Origin: Rhizobiales bacterium Ga0077548
Lineage (GTDB): Bacteria; Pseudomonadota; Alphaproteobacteria; Rhizobiales; Xanthobacteraceae
DNA: 39,807 bases
Reading direction: 5' to 3'
Assembly (NCBI GenBank): GCA_001464215.1
Contig: LNEZ01000058.1
Location: 1 to 39,807, forward strand
Each line of letters opens with the position of its first letter. Position 1 is the first letter of the stretch. Shown in pieces: positions 25,379-33,876 of this stretch. The position numbers were made by a program, and so were the translations under genes. The notes beneath the pieces are model-generated. The model worked only from the letters and a program-made list of their open reading frames with translations, had not been told where the DNA came from and did not search any database.

Positions 25379-26149
25379 ATGGATCTGGCAACAGGCATAG
25401 GCATTGTATTCGGCTTTTTAGTCGTGGCCTTGCTGATCCTTTTGGACGGCGACGTTAAGACCTTTATCGACTATCACGCCGCGATCGTGATTTTCGGCGG
25501 CTCAACCGCCGCGACACTGATCCGTTTTCCGTTTTCTTCTATCATGCACGGGCTTCCGCTCGGCGCGAAATATGCCTTCACGATGCGGCGCATGACCCAG
25601 CTCGAACTCGTCGATGAGGTCGCGCGCCTCGCCGAAGTTGCGCGCAAGGCCGGCCCGCTCGGTCTCGAAAAAGAAGAGATTGAAGACCCGTTTCTCGCCA
25701 AGGGTGTGCGTTATGTCGCGGACGGCTACGACTCCGCCTTCATCCGCGACGCGATGGAACGCGAGCGCGAGACCTTCTTCATGCATCTCGACGAAGGCCA
25801 GAAGATTTACCGCGCCATCGGCGACTGCGCTCCCGCCTTCGGCATGGTCGGCACACTGATCGGCATGGTGCAGATGTTTGCGAATATGTCCGACCCTTCG
25901 AAGCTCGGGCCGTTCATGGCGGTCGCGCTGCTTGCGACGCTCTATGGCGCGTTGCTTGCGAACCTCATCTGTCTGCCGATCGCCGACAAGTTGCAGGTGA
26001 AGCTGCACGACGAGGAAACCAACCGTACGCTCATCATCGACGGCGTGTTGATGATCCGCGAGGCGAAGAGCCCGGCGATCGTGCGCGAAATGCTGGTCGC
26101 TTATCTGCCTGAGCGGCATCACTCCGCACCGGAGACCGCGCCGGCTTGA
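25379..26149 (+). CDS. motA: Flagellar motor stator protein MotA (short, PomA-like type)
   Basis: A 256-residue inner-membrane protein with four transmembrane helices: two near the N-terminus (residues 5-22 and about 33-50) and two after a large cytoplasmic loop (about 150-175 and 185-205). The loop is rich in charge (ARLAEVARKAGPLGLEKEEIEDP), as in MotA/PomA, and the helix-3 block CAPAFGMVGTLIGMVQM with the following LGPFMAVALLATLYGALLAN is diagnostic. It couples ion flow to flagellar rotation with MotB. GGGAG is nine bases before the ATG. motB follows after 30 bases. No other flagellar gene is in the window. Confidence 0.92.
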   Translation: MDLATGIGIVFGFLVVALLILLDGDVKTFIDYHAAIVIFGGSTAATLIRFPFSSIMHGLPLGAKYAFTMRRMTQLELVDEVARLAEVARKAGPLGLEKEEIEDPFLAKGVRYVADGYDSAFIRDAMERERETFFMHLDEGQKIYRAIGDCAPAFGMVGTLIGMVQMFANMSDPSKLGPFMAVALLATLYGALLANLICLPIADKLQVKLHDEETNRTLIIDGVLMIREAKSPAIVREMLVAYLPERHHSAPETAPA

Positions 26150-26179
26150 CCGGCAGCTGGGTAAGAGGCGAACAGGCGT

Positions 26180-27016
26180 ATGGGTGTAAAGCGTAGACAT
26201 GGCGGAGGCCACGGTGGCGGTCACGGCTGGTTCGTGACCTTCGCCGACTTGATGGCGCTCATGATGGCGTTCTTCGTCATGATCGCGGCCTACTCGACCA
26301 TGGACAAAGAGAAGATGAAGCTGATGACCGGCTCGATGCGCGATGCCTTCGGCACGCAGCGCGACAACCGGTTCACCGGCATGGTCGAGGTCGATGGTCT
26401 GCCGATCCGCCCGAAGCTGCAGAATGCGAAAAAGGATATTCGCCCTGAAGAGACCAGCGAGACGCCGGGCAAGGACGAGCAGGATAACGATCTCATCTCC
26501 GGTCTGAAATCGATCAAGGACCGCCAGTTCGCGATGGCCGCGGCGAGCTTGCGCCAGGCGTTGCAGGATCTGCCGGAGATCACCGAACTTTCGAAGCACA
26601 TTCTTTTCACCGAGACCAAGGAAGGCCTCAACGTCGAGATCGTCGATCAGGACGGGCGCTCCATGTTTCCCGAGGGCGCGAAAGAACCCTATGAGCGCAC
26701 ACGCAAGCTGCTCGTCAAAATCGCGGAGTCGATCCGCGCTATGCCGAACCGTGTGATCGTCACCGGGCATACGGCAGCGCTCCGCACGCCGCCCAAGGGC
26801 GATTACGGCGCTTTCGATTTGTCGGCCGATCGGGCGAATATCGTCCGCAGTATCCTGCAATCCTCGGGCGTGCGGGCGCAGCAGATTTCAATGGTTGCGG
26901 GCCGCGCGGATAGCGATCCGCTGTTTCCCGAAGATCCATACATGGCGGCTAACCGCCGCGTGACGATCACGTTGATGAAAGAGGCGCCGGTCTCCCCGCC
27001 GAACATCCGGCCATAA
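26180..27016 (+). CDS. motB: Flagellar motor protein MotB (OmpA-domain stator)
   Basis: A 278-residue protein with one transmembrane helix (residues 17-37). Its essential ion-binding aspartate is D23 in WFVTFADLMALMMAFF. The N-terminus is unusual in its His/Gly-rich RRHGGGHGGGHG run. A plug-like linker and a C-terminal OmpA/MotB peptidoglycan-binding domain follow: VTGHTAALR, LSADRANIVRSIL, GRADSDPLFP and ANRRVTITL. It pairs with the upstream MotA. The variable linker with a central DEQDNDLISGLKSIKDRQFAMA segment differs from the longer alphaproteobacterial MotB, so it may be a secondary stator set. Confidence 0.9.
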   Translation: MGVKRRHGGGHGGGHGWFVTFADLMALMMAFFVMIAAYSTMDKEKMKLMTGSMRDAFGTQRDNRFTGMVEVDGLPIRPKLQNAKKDIRPEETSETPGKDEQDNDLISGLKSIKDRQFAMAAASLRQALQDLPEITELSKHILFTETKEGLNVEIVDQDGRSMFPEGAKEPYERTRKLLVKIAESIRAMPNRVIVTGHTAALRTPPKGDYGAFDLSADRANIVRSILQSSGVRAQQISMVAGRADSDPLFPEDPYMAANRRVTITLMKEAPVSPPNIRP

Positions 27017-27023
27017 GACGATC

Positions 27024-27052
27024 TTGACCCGCTGTTGGCGGCAACGCATTTA
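27024..27052 (+). promoter_or_regulatory. Possible sigma-70-type promoter for the rhodanese gene
   Basis: TTGACC (27024-27029) is followed after 17 bases by CATTTA (27047-27052). The -10 match is weak, and the site is based on two hexamers only. Confidence 0.2.
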
Positions 27053-27078
27053 ACACTCTGTATTACTCGGAGCGCATC

Positions 27079-27405
27079 ATGTCCGATCCGGCGGTCGAAG
27101 ATCTCACGGTAGAACAGGTCAAGGCTGGTCTTGAAGACGGCTCGATCTTGCTGGTCGATGTGCGTGAGCCGAACGAACTTGCGGCCGAGCGCATTCCAGG
27201 CGCGATCGATTTCCCGCTCTCTACTTTTGATCCCGCCGCCTTACCCGATCCGGAAGGCAAGCGGCTCGTGTTTACGTGCCGTTCCGGCCGCCGCTCGTTG
27301 ACTGCGTCCAAGGCCGCGCAGGCGGCGGGGCTTCAGTATGATGCCCATATGGCAGGCGGAATTCTCGCATGGAAGGCAGCCGGCTTCGATACCGAAACCG
27401 GTTGA
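27079..27405 (+). CDS. Rhodanese-like sulfurtransferase, single domain
   Basis: A 108-residue single rhodanese domain. The active-site loop is C67-R-S-G-R-R, the CxxGxR form of active sulfurtransferases such as GlpE and PspE; LLVDVREPNE (CH2A-like motif) and ERIPGAIDFPL come before it, and MAGGILAWKAAG closes the fold. There is no signal peptide, so it acts in the cytoplasm. It would move sulfane sulfur from a donor such as thiosulfate to a thiol. It stands alone between motB and the polyamine-binding protein gene; neither neighbour explains its role. Start ATG 27079 has GGAG upstream. Confidence 0.9.
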   Translation: MSDPAVEDLTVEQVKAGLEDGSILLVDVREPNELAAERIPGAIDFPLSTFDPAALPDPEGKRLVFTCRSGRRSLTASKAAQAAGLQYDAHMAGGILAWKAAGFDTETG

Positions 27406-27486
27406 TCCGCGCCCTCGCACCAGTTGAGAACTCTCGATTTGCCGACTAACGTCGCCCCCGAATTTCGTACTTGGGAGACGCCCTCG

Positions 27487-28593
27487 ATGTTGAGCCGGAT
27501 TCTGAAAACCTCCGCATTTGTCTTTGCGCTGCTGGCGGGTGCCGCGAGCGCACAGGAGCGTGTGGTCAATGTCTATAACTGGTCGGACTACATCGACCCG
27601 AAAGTGCTGGAAGAGTTCACCAAGGAAACCGGCATCAAGGTCCGCTACGACACGTTCGATTCCAACGAGATCGTCGAAGCGAAACTGCTCGCAGGCAAGA
27701 CCGGCTATGATGTGGTGGTACCCGGCTCGACCGTGCTGCGCCGTCTCTTGTCGGTCGGCGTTTTCCAGAAGCTGGATAAATCGAAAATTCCGAACCTCAC
27801 GCACGCGTGGCCAGAAATCACACATCGTCTCGCCGCCTACGACCCCGGCAACGAGTTCGCAGTAAACTATATGTGGGGGACGACGGGCCTCGGCTACAAC
27901 GTTGCGAAAGTAAAGGAACGCCTCGGCAATGTGCCGGTCGATAGCTGGGATATTTTCTTCAAGCCGGAAAATCTCGCGAAGCTAAGGAACTGCGGCGTTC
28001 ATGTGCTCGACACTGCCGAGGAACTGTTGCCCGCCGCGCTAAAGTATCTCGGCATGGACCCGGACTCGAAGAACGCCGCTGAAATCGAGAAAGCAGGCGA
28101 GCTTCTTTTGAAGCTGCGGCCGAACATCCAGAAATTCCATTCATCGGAATATCTGAACGCGCTAGCCAACGGCGAAATCTGTCTGGTCGTTGGCTGGTCG
28201 GGTGACGTATTTCAGGCCAAGGCACGAGCGAAGGAAGCTGCCGAGAAAACCAAGAAGCCGGTGGTAGAAATCGAGTATGTCGTTCCGAAGGAAGGCGCGC
28301 AGATATGGTTCGACTCGTTCTCGATTCTGAAAGATGCACCGAATCCGGAAGCCGCCTACACCTTCATCAACTTCATGATGCGTCCGGAGATCGCCGCGCG
28401 GAACACGAACTTCGTTGCCTATGCGAGCGGAAACATGACCGCGCAGAAATCCGTCGATAAGGAAATTCTTGATAATCCCGCGATCTACCCGTCGGCGGAT
28501 GTTTTCAAGCGGCTCTACACCGTGACGCCTTACCCCGCGCAGTTGCAGCGGACGGTGACGCGGGTCTGGACGCGCGTGAAAACCGGGAAATAG
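27487..28593 (+). CDS. potF: Polyamine ABC transporter substrate-binding protein, PotF-like
   Basis: A 368-residue periplasmic binding protein. The signal peptide (MLSRILKTSAFVFALLAG) ends near ASA, giving QERVVNVYNWSDYID, the PotD/PotF start that includes the Trp-Ser of the polyamine site. Other site elements are GYDVVVPGST, VVGWSGDVFQA (Trp and Asp that cap the amines) and WFDSF. These fit putrescine or spermidine binding. I chose ATG 27487, with GGGAG upstream; an in-frame upstream start would put 21 polar residues before the signal peptide. PotG, PotH and PotI genes are not next to it, so it either serves a transporter encoded elsewhere or acts as a sensor. Confidence 0.9.
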   Translation: MLSRILKTSAFVFALLAGAASAQERVVNVYNWSDYIDPKVLEEFTKETGIKVRYDTFDSNEIVEAKLLAGKTGYDVVVPGSTVLRRLLSVGVFQKLDKSKIPNLTHAWPEITHRLAAYDPGNEFAVNYMWGTTGLGYNVAKVKERLGNVPVDSWDIFFKPENLAKLRNCGVHVLDTAEELLPAALKYLGMDPDSKNAAEIEKAGELLLKLRPNIQKFHSSEYLNALANGEICLVVGWSGDVFQAKARAKEAAEKTKKPVVEIEYVVPKEGAQIWFDSFSILKDAPNPEAAYTFINFMMRPEIAARNTNFVAYASGNMTAQKSVDKEILDNPAIYPSADVFKRLYTVTPYPAQLQRTVTRVWTRVKTGK

Positions 28594-28599
28594 TCTTGC

Positions 28600-29583
28600 T
28601 CACCGCCAGCGGCGGTGCAGCCAGAGCCATTGCTCGGGATATTCGCGGACCCAGCCTTCGAAAACGTCGGAGATTTTCTGCGTGGCCGCGTTGATGTCGA
28701 CCTTGCCTTCGGCGTCGCGCGGCAGCTGCAGTTCCTCGGTCAATTCCATCCGGAAGCGATTGTTGGGCAGGCGGATCGCGCGCACTGCGTGAACCGGGCA
28801 ATCGACATTGCGCGCGAGCCTTGCGGGCAGTGGGCTCGCTAGCGTCTTCCTGCCGAACATCGTGATTGGCACACCACCTGTGAAATGCTGATCGACGACA
28901 AGCCCAAGGTGCCGGCCGTCCTGCAACACCTTCGTCATCGTGAAGACGGAATGCCGAGCCGAGTTGATCAATTCTGCCATCGCGCCGGTACGTGTCTCGC
29001 GGACAAGCTCTGCAAAGCCGTGATTGGTAGGCGCCTTATAGACGACCGCGGTATCGAGCCCGTGCGCGAACGCGGCGACTGCCGGTAATTCCCAATTTGC
29101 AAAGTGCGCGGAGACGAAGATGGCGGGCTTTCCGTCGTCGCGAAGCAGATTGTAAAGTTCCGCTGTGCGCGGTGAAAACTCGATCCGGCCGGTATTCGGG
29201 TTTGCAGGGTCGTAGTCCCACATCTTCGGCAGGTGCACGAACTCGCCCGCCACGCGTCCGAGGTTCTCCCAGACGCCCCTGACGATGGCTTCGATCTCTT
29301 CGACAGATTTATCGGGAAACGATGCCTTCAGGCTCGTGCGCGCGATTTTCGAGTTTGGCAGCCATGGGCCGATGTTGCGTGCGATCCCGCCCATCAGGTT
29401 CGACGAGCGGTCGGGTCCGAGCGCGCGAATGATACCGATCATCCCGCGCACCAGGAGCGAAACTAAGAGATCGCGCAGCCAGGTAAATGGCCGCATCGCA
29501 GCCGTCAGCGCTAGCCAGATACGGAAGCGCGTCGGATTCGATTTGACCCAATAGTTGAATCGGAGCCGGCGCTTACTCGCCAT
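28600..29583 (-). CDS. lpxXL: Lipid A acyltransferase LpxXL (very-long-chain type)
   Basis: A 327-residue member of the LpxL/HtrB acyltransferase family with the catalytic H-x4-E motif H160-FANW-E165 and an N-terminal membrane-associated helix (WLRDLLVSLLVRGMIGII). The C-terminus ends with EQWLWLHRRWR, the typical family ending. It is the last gene of the acpXL cluster, and this position identifies it as the enzyme that transfers the 27-hydroxyoctacosanoyl (C28) chain from AcpXL to lipid A, as known in Rhizobium. It acts at the cytoplasmic face of the inner membrane. It starts three bases after the stop of the dehydrogenase gene, so it is co-transcribed, and it is convergent with potF (6-bp gap). 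Confidence 0.92.
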   Translation of the reverse strand: MASKRRLRFNYWVKSNPTRFRIWLALTAAMRPFTWLRDLLVSLLVRGMIGIIRALGPDRSSNLMGGIARNIGPWLPNSKIARTSLKASFPDKSVEEIEAIVRGVWENLGRVAGEFVHLPKMWDYDPANPNTGRIEFSPRTAELYNLLRDDGKPAIFVSAHFANWELPAVAAFAHGLDTAVVYKAPTNHGFAELVRETRTGAMAELINSARHSVFTMTKVLQDGRHLGLVVDQHFTGGVPITMFGRKTLASPLPARLARNVDCPVHAVRAIRLPNNRFRMELTEELQLPRDAEGKVDINAATQKISDVFEGWVREYPEQWLWLHRRWR

Positions 29584-29586
29584 GAC

Positions 29587-30609
29587 TCAGAAACGCACCA
29601 CGATCTTGCCGAACACGCGGCGGCTCTCCAGCCGCTCGAGGCCCTTCTCGAATTCCGCAAGCGGAAGCTCGGCGTCAATTACGGGGGAAATTCCGCCCGC
29701 GATCTTGTCGAGCGCATCCTTCACATTTTTTATCGTGAAGCCGAACGAACCGAAGATTTTGTATTGCTGCTGAAAGAGCTGCATCAAGTTCATCTGCACG
29801 GTCGGGCCGGAGGTCGAGCCGCAGGTAACGAGACGCCCGCCCTTTTTCATCGAAAGTAGCGAGCCGTTCCAGGTTTCAGCACCCGTATGCTCGAACACGA
29901 CATCGACGCCCTTCTTCTTGGTCAGCTTGCGCACCACGCCTTCAAAGCGGTCCTTGCGGTAGTTGATGACTTCGTCTGCGCCGAGCGCTTTTGCTTTCGC
30001 TGCTTTCTCGTCGTCGCCGACGGTTGTGTAAACGGTGCAGCCGATCGCTTTTGCAAGCCTGATCGCAGCAGAGCCGATGCCGGAGCCGCCGGCCTGCACC
30101 AGCACGACTTCGCCGCTTTCCAGCTTGGCATTGTCGAAGAACATATGCTCGACGGTCGCAAAGGTGAGGGGCGCACAGGAAGCATCCGCAGGCGAAACGC
30201 CTTTCGGCACCTTGACCACGAGCCGCGCGGGCCAGTTGTAGAGGTCTTGCGCATAGCCATCGACATGAAAGCCCGCGAGGCCCTGCACGTTTTCGCAAAG
30301 ATTGTCGCGGCCTTTCTTGCAGTTCTTGCAATGACCGCAGGTGAGTGCGCCGTATGGCACGACCGGATCGCCGGCCTTGAAACCGGTGACACCTTCGCCG
30401 ACCGCGGCAATTTCGCCGGAGGCTTCCGCGCCGACCACCATCGGCATCTTGCGCTTGGCGAAGGCCATGCCGCGCCAGCCCCAGACGTCGATGTGGTTGA
30501 GCGCGACCGCGTGGGTCTTGATCTGCACTTCTCCGGGCGCGGGCGCGGCGGGCGCGTCCACTTCCGAGATTTCGAGTTTGCGGTCACCAAGCAGACGCAA
30601 CGCGCGCAT
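29587..30609 (-). CDS. Zinc-binding MDR dehydrogenase/reductase of the VLCFA cluster
   Basis: A 340-residue medium-chain dehydrogenase/reductase. The structural zinc loop is complete (C91, C94, C97, C105), and VQAGGSGIGSAAIRLA forms the NADP(H) site. The catalytic zinc ligands of alcohol dehydrogenases are missing: the usual Cys is in NHID and the usual HE pair reads GAEASGE. This suggests a quinone- or enoyl-reductase-like mechanism. In rhizobial lipid A clusters the corresponding gene (often called adh2XL) sits next to lpxXL. An enoyl-ACP reductase step in very-long-chain elongation, which otherwise lacks a gene here, is a plausible inference. Confidence 0.85.
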   Translation of the reverse strand: MRALRLLGDRKLEISEVDAPAAPAPGEVQIKTHAVALNHIDVWGWRGMAFAKRKMPMVVGAEASGEIAAVGEGVTGFKAGDPVVPYGALTCGHCKNCKKGRDNLCENVQGLAGFHVDGYAQDLYNWPARLVVKVPKGVSPADASCAPLTFATVEHMFFDNAKLESGEVVLVQAGGSGIGSAAIRLAKAIGCTVYTTVGDDEKAAKAKALGADEVINYRKDRFEGVVRKLTKKKGVDVVFEHTGAETWNGSLLSMKKGGRLVTCGSTSGPTVQMNLMQLFQQQYKIFGSFGFTIKNVKDALDKIAGGISPVIDAELPLAEFEKGLERLESRRVFGKIVVRF

Positions 30610-30642
30610 AAAAAATTCCAGTCCGGCTTTGAAGAAGAACGA

Positions 30643-31395
30643 TTAGCGTTGGACGCCTAGGCCAGCGGAGAGCCCGCCGTCAACCGGCAGCACCGCGCCG
30701 GTGATATAGCCCGCGCCGGGCGACATCAGAAATGTCACCAGACCCGCGACATCCTCGGGCTTACCGAGTCGTCCGGAGGGGATGCCGGCCTGTAGCTTGT
30801 CGCGATATTGCGCATAAGGCGCGAGCATTTCGGTATCTAAGAAGCCCGGCGCGATGTAGTTCACGGTAACGCCACGGCGCGCGGTTTCGGTAGCCAGCGT
30901 GCGTGCGAAGGCGAAGAGGGCGGCCTTGGAGGCGCCATAAGCGCCGTTGCCGACATTCGCGTGGAGTGCGGCAAGCGAGCCGATCACGACGATGCGGCCG
31001 TCGCGCGCGCGGGTCATCGGCCGGACGAGCGACTGCGAGAGCCGCACGAACGACCAGAAGTTCACCCGCATCACTTTCTCGGCCTCGGAAATGTTCATCA
31101 CCGCGGCGAGCGCGTCGTAGCTCATGCCGGCGTTATGGACGAAGCCGGAGAGCGGCGCTTCGTTCTCGATCTCAGCGGCAAATTTCTCGACCGCCGGTTC
31201 ATCGGCGAGATCGACAGCCTTGGCTGAGACTTTGCCGCCAAGTTCTTTAACAAGCGCATCGGCTTCCGTACTCGCGCTGCGATAGGTGAAGATGACCTCG
31301 TGTCCCGCGCCGGCAAGCTCGCGCACGATCTGCGCGCCGAGGCCGCGGCCCCCGCCCGTCACCAGCACGCGGCGTGATGTAGGCGTCTTGCTCAA
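30643..31395 (-). CDS. fabG: 3-oxoacyl-ACP reductase-type SDR (FabG-like)
   Basis: A 250-residue classical SDR. Cofactor loop VTGGGRGLG is near residue 12, YRSAS after strand 2 favours NADPH, NAG is present, and the catalytic pair is Y153/K157 (YGASK). The IPSGRLGKPEDVA and ITGAVLPVDGG segments are typical of FabG. It would reduce 3-oxoacyl-AcpXL formed by the neighbouring ketosynthases. The start is TTG at 31395, which overlaps the fabF1 stop (TTGA) and so couples translation; no in-frame ATG lies near the expected N-terminus. The non-ATG start should lower its yield relative to the ketosynthases. Confidence 0.9.
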   Translation of the reverse strand: MSKTPTSRRVLVTGGGRGLGAQIVRELAGAGHEVIFTYRSASTEADALVKELGGKVSAKAVDLADEPAVEKFAAEIENEAPLSGFVHNAGMSYDALAAVMNISEAEKVMRVNFWSFVRLSQSLVRPMTRARDGRIVVIGSLAALHANVGNGAYGASKAALFAFARTLATETARRGVTVNYIAPGFLDTEMLAPYAQYRDKLQAGIPSGRLGKPEDVAGLVTFLMSPGAGYITGAVLPVDGGLSAGLGVQR

Positions 31396-32678
31396 GCGGG
31401 CTCTCCCGATAGCACGAGGCTCACGTTCTGGCCGCCGAAGCCGAAGGAATTGGAAAGCACGGTCCGCACTTTCGCATCGCGCGCCGTGTTGCCGACGACG
31501 TCGAGCTGGATCGTGGGATCCGGCAGGGAGTAGTTGATCGTCGGCGGAATGCGCTGATGCTGGATCGTGAGCAATGAGACCACCGCTTCGATCGCGCCCG
31601 CTGCGGTCAGCGTGTGGCCGATCATCGACTTGTTCGATGTAATCGGAATCTGCTTCGCGCGCTCGCCGAACACGGCCATCACGCAGTTCGTTTCCATCTT
31701 GTCGTTTTCCGGCGTGGATGTGCCGTGCGCGTTGATGTGATCAATGCCGTCCGCAGTCATACCGGAGTCGGCAAGCGCCTGATGCATACAGGCGATCACC
31801 GGTTTTCCGTCGGGGCTTGAGCGCGTGCGGTGGAAGCTGTCCGCGACTTCGCCGCAGCCCGCGACCACGCCGATGATCTTTGCGCCGCGCGCGGTTGCGT
31901 GCGCGAAGCTCTCTAATACGAGCGCGCCTGCGCCTTCGGCCATGACAAAGCCGTCACGATTTTTCGAGAACGGCTTCGACGCCTGCTGCGGCGGATCGTT
32001 CTGCGTGGATAGCGCGGAGAGGAGTGAGAAGCGGATCAGCGCCTCGGCGTGAACCGAGCCGTCGGTTGCAACCGCTAGTGCTGCATCACAATCGCCGCGG
32101 CGGATCGCTTCCAGGCCGAGCTGGATCGCGGTGCCGCCGGACGCGCAGGCGGTGGAAAGTGAAATTGGCATACCCTTGGTGCCGAACTTGTCGGCAAGAT
32201 GATCCGCAACGGTGCCGTAGAGGAAAAGCTCGTGCCAGTCCGGATGTTTGCCGTGCGCCGACATCTCGAGTGCCACTTCCGGCGTGTAGGGTTTGGCGGG
32301 ATCGGCTTCGGCGGCGAGCGCGCGGCGCTGAGGCCATTCCATTTCAACCGGCGCCACGGCGCAGAAGAGGGGCCCCGGAAAGTTTCCATTCGAACCGATG
32401 CCCGATTGCGCGATCGCTTCTTCCACGGCGAGCGTGCCGAGACGCTCCGACAATTCGGGCGCGCTCACCGGCTTGTCGAACAGGAAGTCGACAGTGCCTG
32501 CGATCGTGGTCTTCAGGCCGTCTAGCGGAAAGCGGTTGATGCGGTGAATGCCGGAGGTGCCGGCGGTCAGCTTCTTCCAGTTGTCTTCCTTGCCCTGACC
32601 GAGCGAACTGACGACGCCCATACCGGTCACGACAACGATGGGCCGCCCCGCCGAGTCCAGAAATCCGTTCTTCGCCAT
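31392..32678 (-). CDS. fabF1XL: Beta-ketoacyl-ACP synthase, catalytic subunit of the VLCFA pair (FabF1XL)
   Basis: A 428-residue KAS II-type ketosynthase with all catalytic residues: C178 in STACASG, H318 in NAHGTST and H355 in SMIGHT. A gatekeeper-like FGFGGQN glycine loop stands near the C-terminus. Two-carbon condensation with malonyl-ACP extends the acyl chain on AcpXL. I chose ATG 32678 (MAKNGFLDSAG), ten bases after the fabF2 stop; a longer frame to 32747 would overlap fabF2. Compared with housekeeping FabF it carries an insertion of polar residues (about 115-160) that includes EWPQRRALAAEADPAKP. Confidence 0.93.
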   Translation of the reverse strand: MAKNGFLDSAGRPIVVVTGMGVVSSLGQGKEDNWKKLTAGTSGIHRINRFPLDGLKTTIAGTVDFLFDKPVSAPELSERLGTLAVEEAIAQSGIGSNGNFPGPLFCAVAPVEMEWPQRRALAAEADPAKPYTPEVALEMSAHGKHPDWHELFLYGTVADHLADKFGTKGMPISLSTACASGGTAIQLGLEAIRRGDCDAALAVATDGSVHAEALIRFSLLSALSTQNDPPQQASKPFSKNRDGFVMAEGAGALVLESFAHATARGAKIIGVVAGCGEVADSFHRTRSSPDGKPVIACMHQALADSGMTADGIDHINAHGTSTPENDKMETNCVMAVFGERAKQIPITSNKSMIGHTLTAAGAIEAVVSLLTIQHQRIPPTINYSLPDPTIQLDVVGNTARDAKVRTVLSNSFGFGGQNVSLVLSGEPA

Positions 32679-32688
32679 GACAGCCTCG

Positions 32689-33870
32689 CTAGATCGCTTC
32701 GACGATTCCAACACCTTCGCCGCGCCAATGGCCGACGGTGGCAACAATAATCGACTTTACGCCATCCGTGCCGGTGCTTTCGAGCGGTACGTTAGGCATG
32801 GCAGCCGCGAGTTTTCCGTTGGCAACGGCAAGCGCCGCGAAGGCGATCCCGAACGGGAACATCGACTCGAAGGTCTGGCCGATACGGCTGACGATTGCGC
32901 GCACTGGCAGGTTCGCGGATTTAAGCGCTTCCGCTTCTTCGCTCGTCACCGGCTCGACGCCGGTTGCGCTGGTGTAAATCGCGCCGGCCTTGGTGTGCGT
33001 CTTTGCGTTTTCGAGAAGCGCGCCGATGGAGGCGCGAACGCCGCCCGCGTCGCGTTTCGCGCGCGCCGCCTCGACGTAAGTAATCTTTGCAATCGGCTTC
33101 GCGCCGCGCGCTTCCGCGTGCTTGCGCGATTCCAGAACGAGGAAGCAGCTTCCGGTTCCGGTCGCCATGCCGGGCTTACGGTCCGGCGCGAACACCGGCT
33201 TGTATTCGTCGCGATAATGCATCGACGCGAATTCCCACAAGCCGAGCATATCCGGGCGCGCGGCGTTATAGGCACCGCCTACAAGCGCGAGATCGCTTTG
33301 TCCCGCCTTGATGCGCGCGTGCGCGGTCTGGATCGCCTGCACGCCGGAGCCTTCTTCGCCCATGAAGGTACGCGAAGAGCCGACCACGCCATGAACGATC
33401 GAGATATTGCCTGCGAGCAGGTTCGAAAGCTGCGCGAGAAAAAGCGTCGGGCGCAGTTCGTTTTGCAGGCGCTCGTTCAAACGAACTTCAGGATTGTTTG
33501 CCTGCCGCAACTCGTCCGCGACCGACGCATCGACATTGACGTCGCGCTCGCCGCCCGCGGCAGCCACGATCATGTCCATCCGCTTCAACAGTTCCTGATT
33601 ACCTGCAACGCCCGCGTGGGTGAGCGCAAGACCGGCGGTATAGGTGCCGATGCGCTGCCACAGTTCCATCTGGCGCTGGTCGCCTTTTTTCGGAATCTGC
33701 TTGTCGAAATCGACCGGACCGAGCGGGTGAAACAGAAAGCCCGGATAGGTTTTGAAATCGGTGACCGGAACGTCGCCGGAATTCAGGCGCGCAAGATGCG
33801 CGCCGGAGCCTTCGCCAAGCGAAGAAAGCAAACCGATGCCGGTAATCCAGGTTTCGCGGCTCGTATCCAT
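32689..33870 (-). CDS. fabF2XL: Ketosynthase-like protein without catalytic residues (FabF2XL)
   Basis: A 393-residue protein with the thiolase-fold ketosynthase layout: ITGIGLLSSLGEG at the start, ISIVHGVVGSSRTFMGEEGSG at the nucleophile elbow and a GQTFES loop. All three catalytic positions differ: the Cys aligns with E173 (EEGSG), the first His with T303 (SATGVEP) and the second with Q332 (IGQT). It therefore cannot form the acyl thioester itself. Chain-length factors of type II polyketide synthases show the same loss next to an active ketosynthase, so a heterodimer with FabF1XL that sets the C28 length is a reasonable inference. It starts six bases after the fabZ stop. Confidence 0.88.
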   Translation of the reverse strand: MDTSRETWITGIGLLSSLGEGSGAHLARLNSGDVPVTDFKTYPGFLFHPLGPVDFDKQIPKKGDQRQMELWQRIGTYTAGLALTHAGVAGNQELLKRMDMIVAAAGGERDVNVDASVADELRQANNPEVRLNERLQNELRPTLFLAQLSNLLAGNISIVHGVVGSSRTFMGEEGSGVQAIQTAHARIKAGQSDLALVGGAYNAARPDMLGLWEFASMHYRDEYKPVFAPDRKPGMATGTGSCFLVLESRKHAEARGAKPIAKITYVEAARAKRDAGGVRASIGALLENAKTHTKAGAIYTSATGVEPVTSEEAEALKSANLPVRAIVSRIGQTFESMFPFGIAFAALAVANGKLAAAMPNVPLESTGTDGVKSIIVATVGHWRGEGVGIVEAI

Positions 33871-33876
33871 CTTAAC

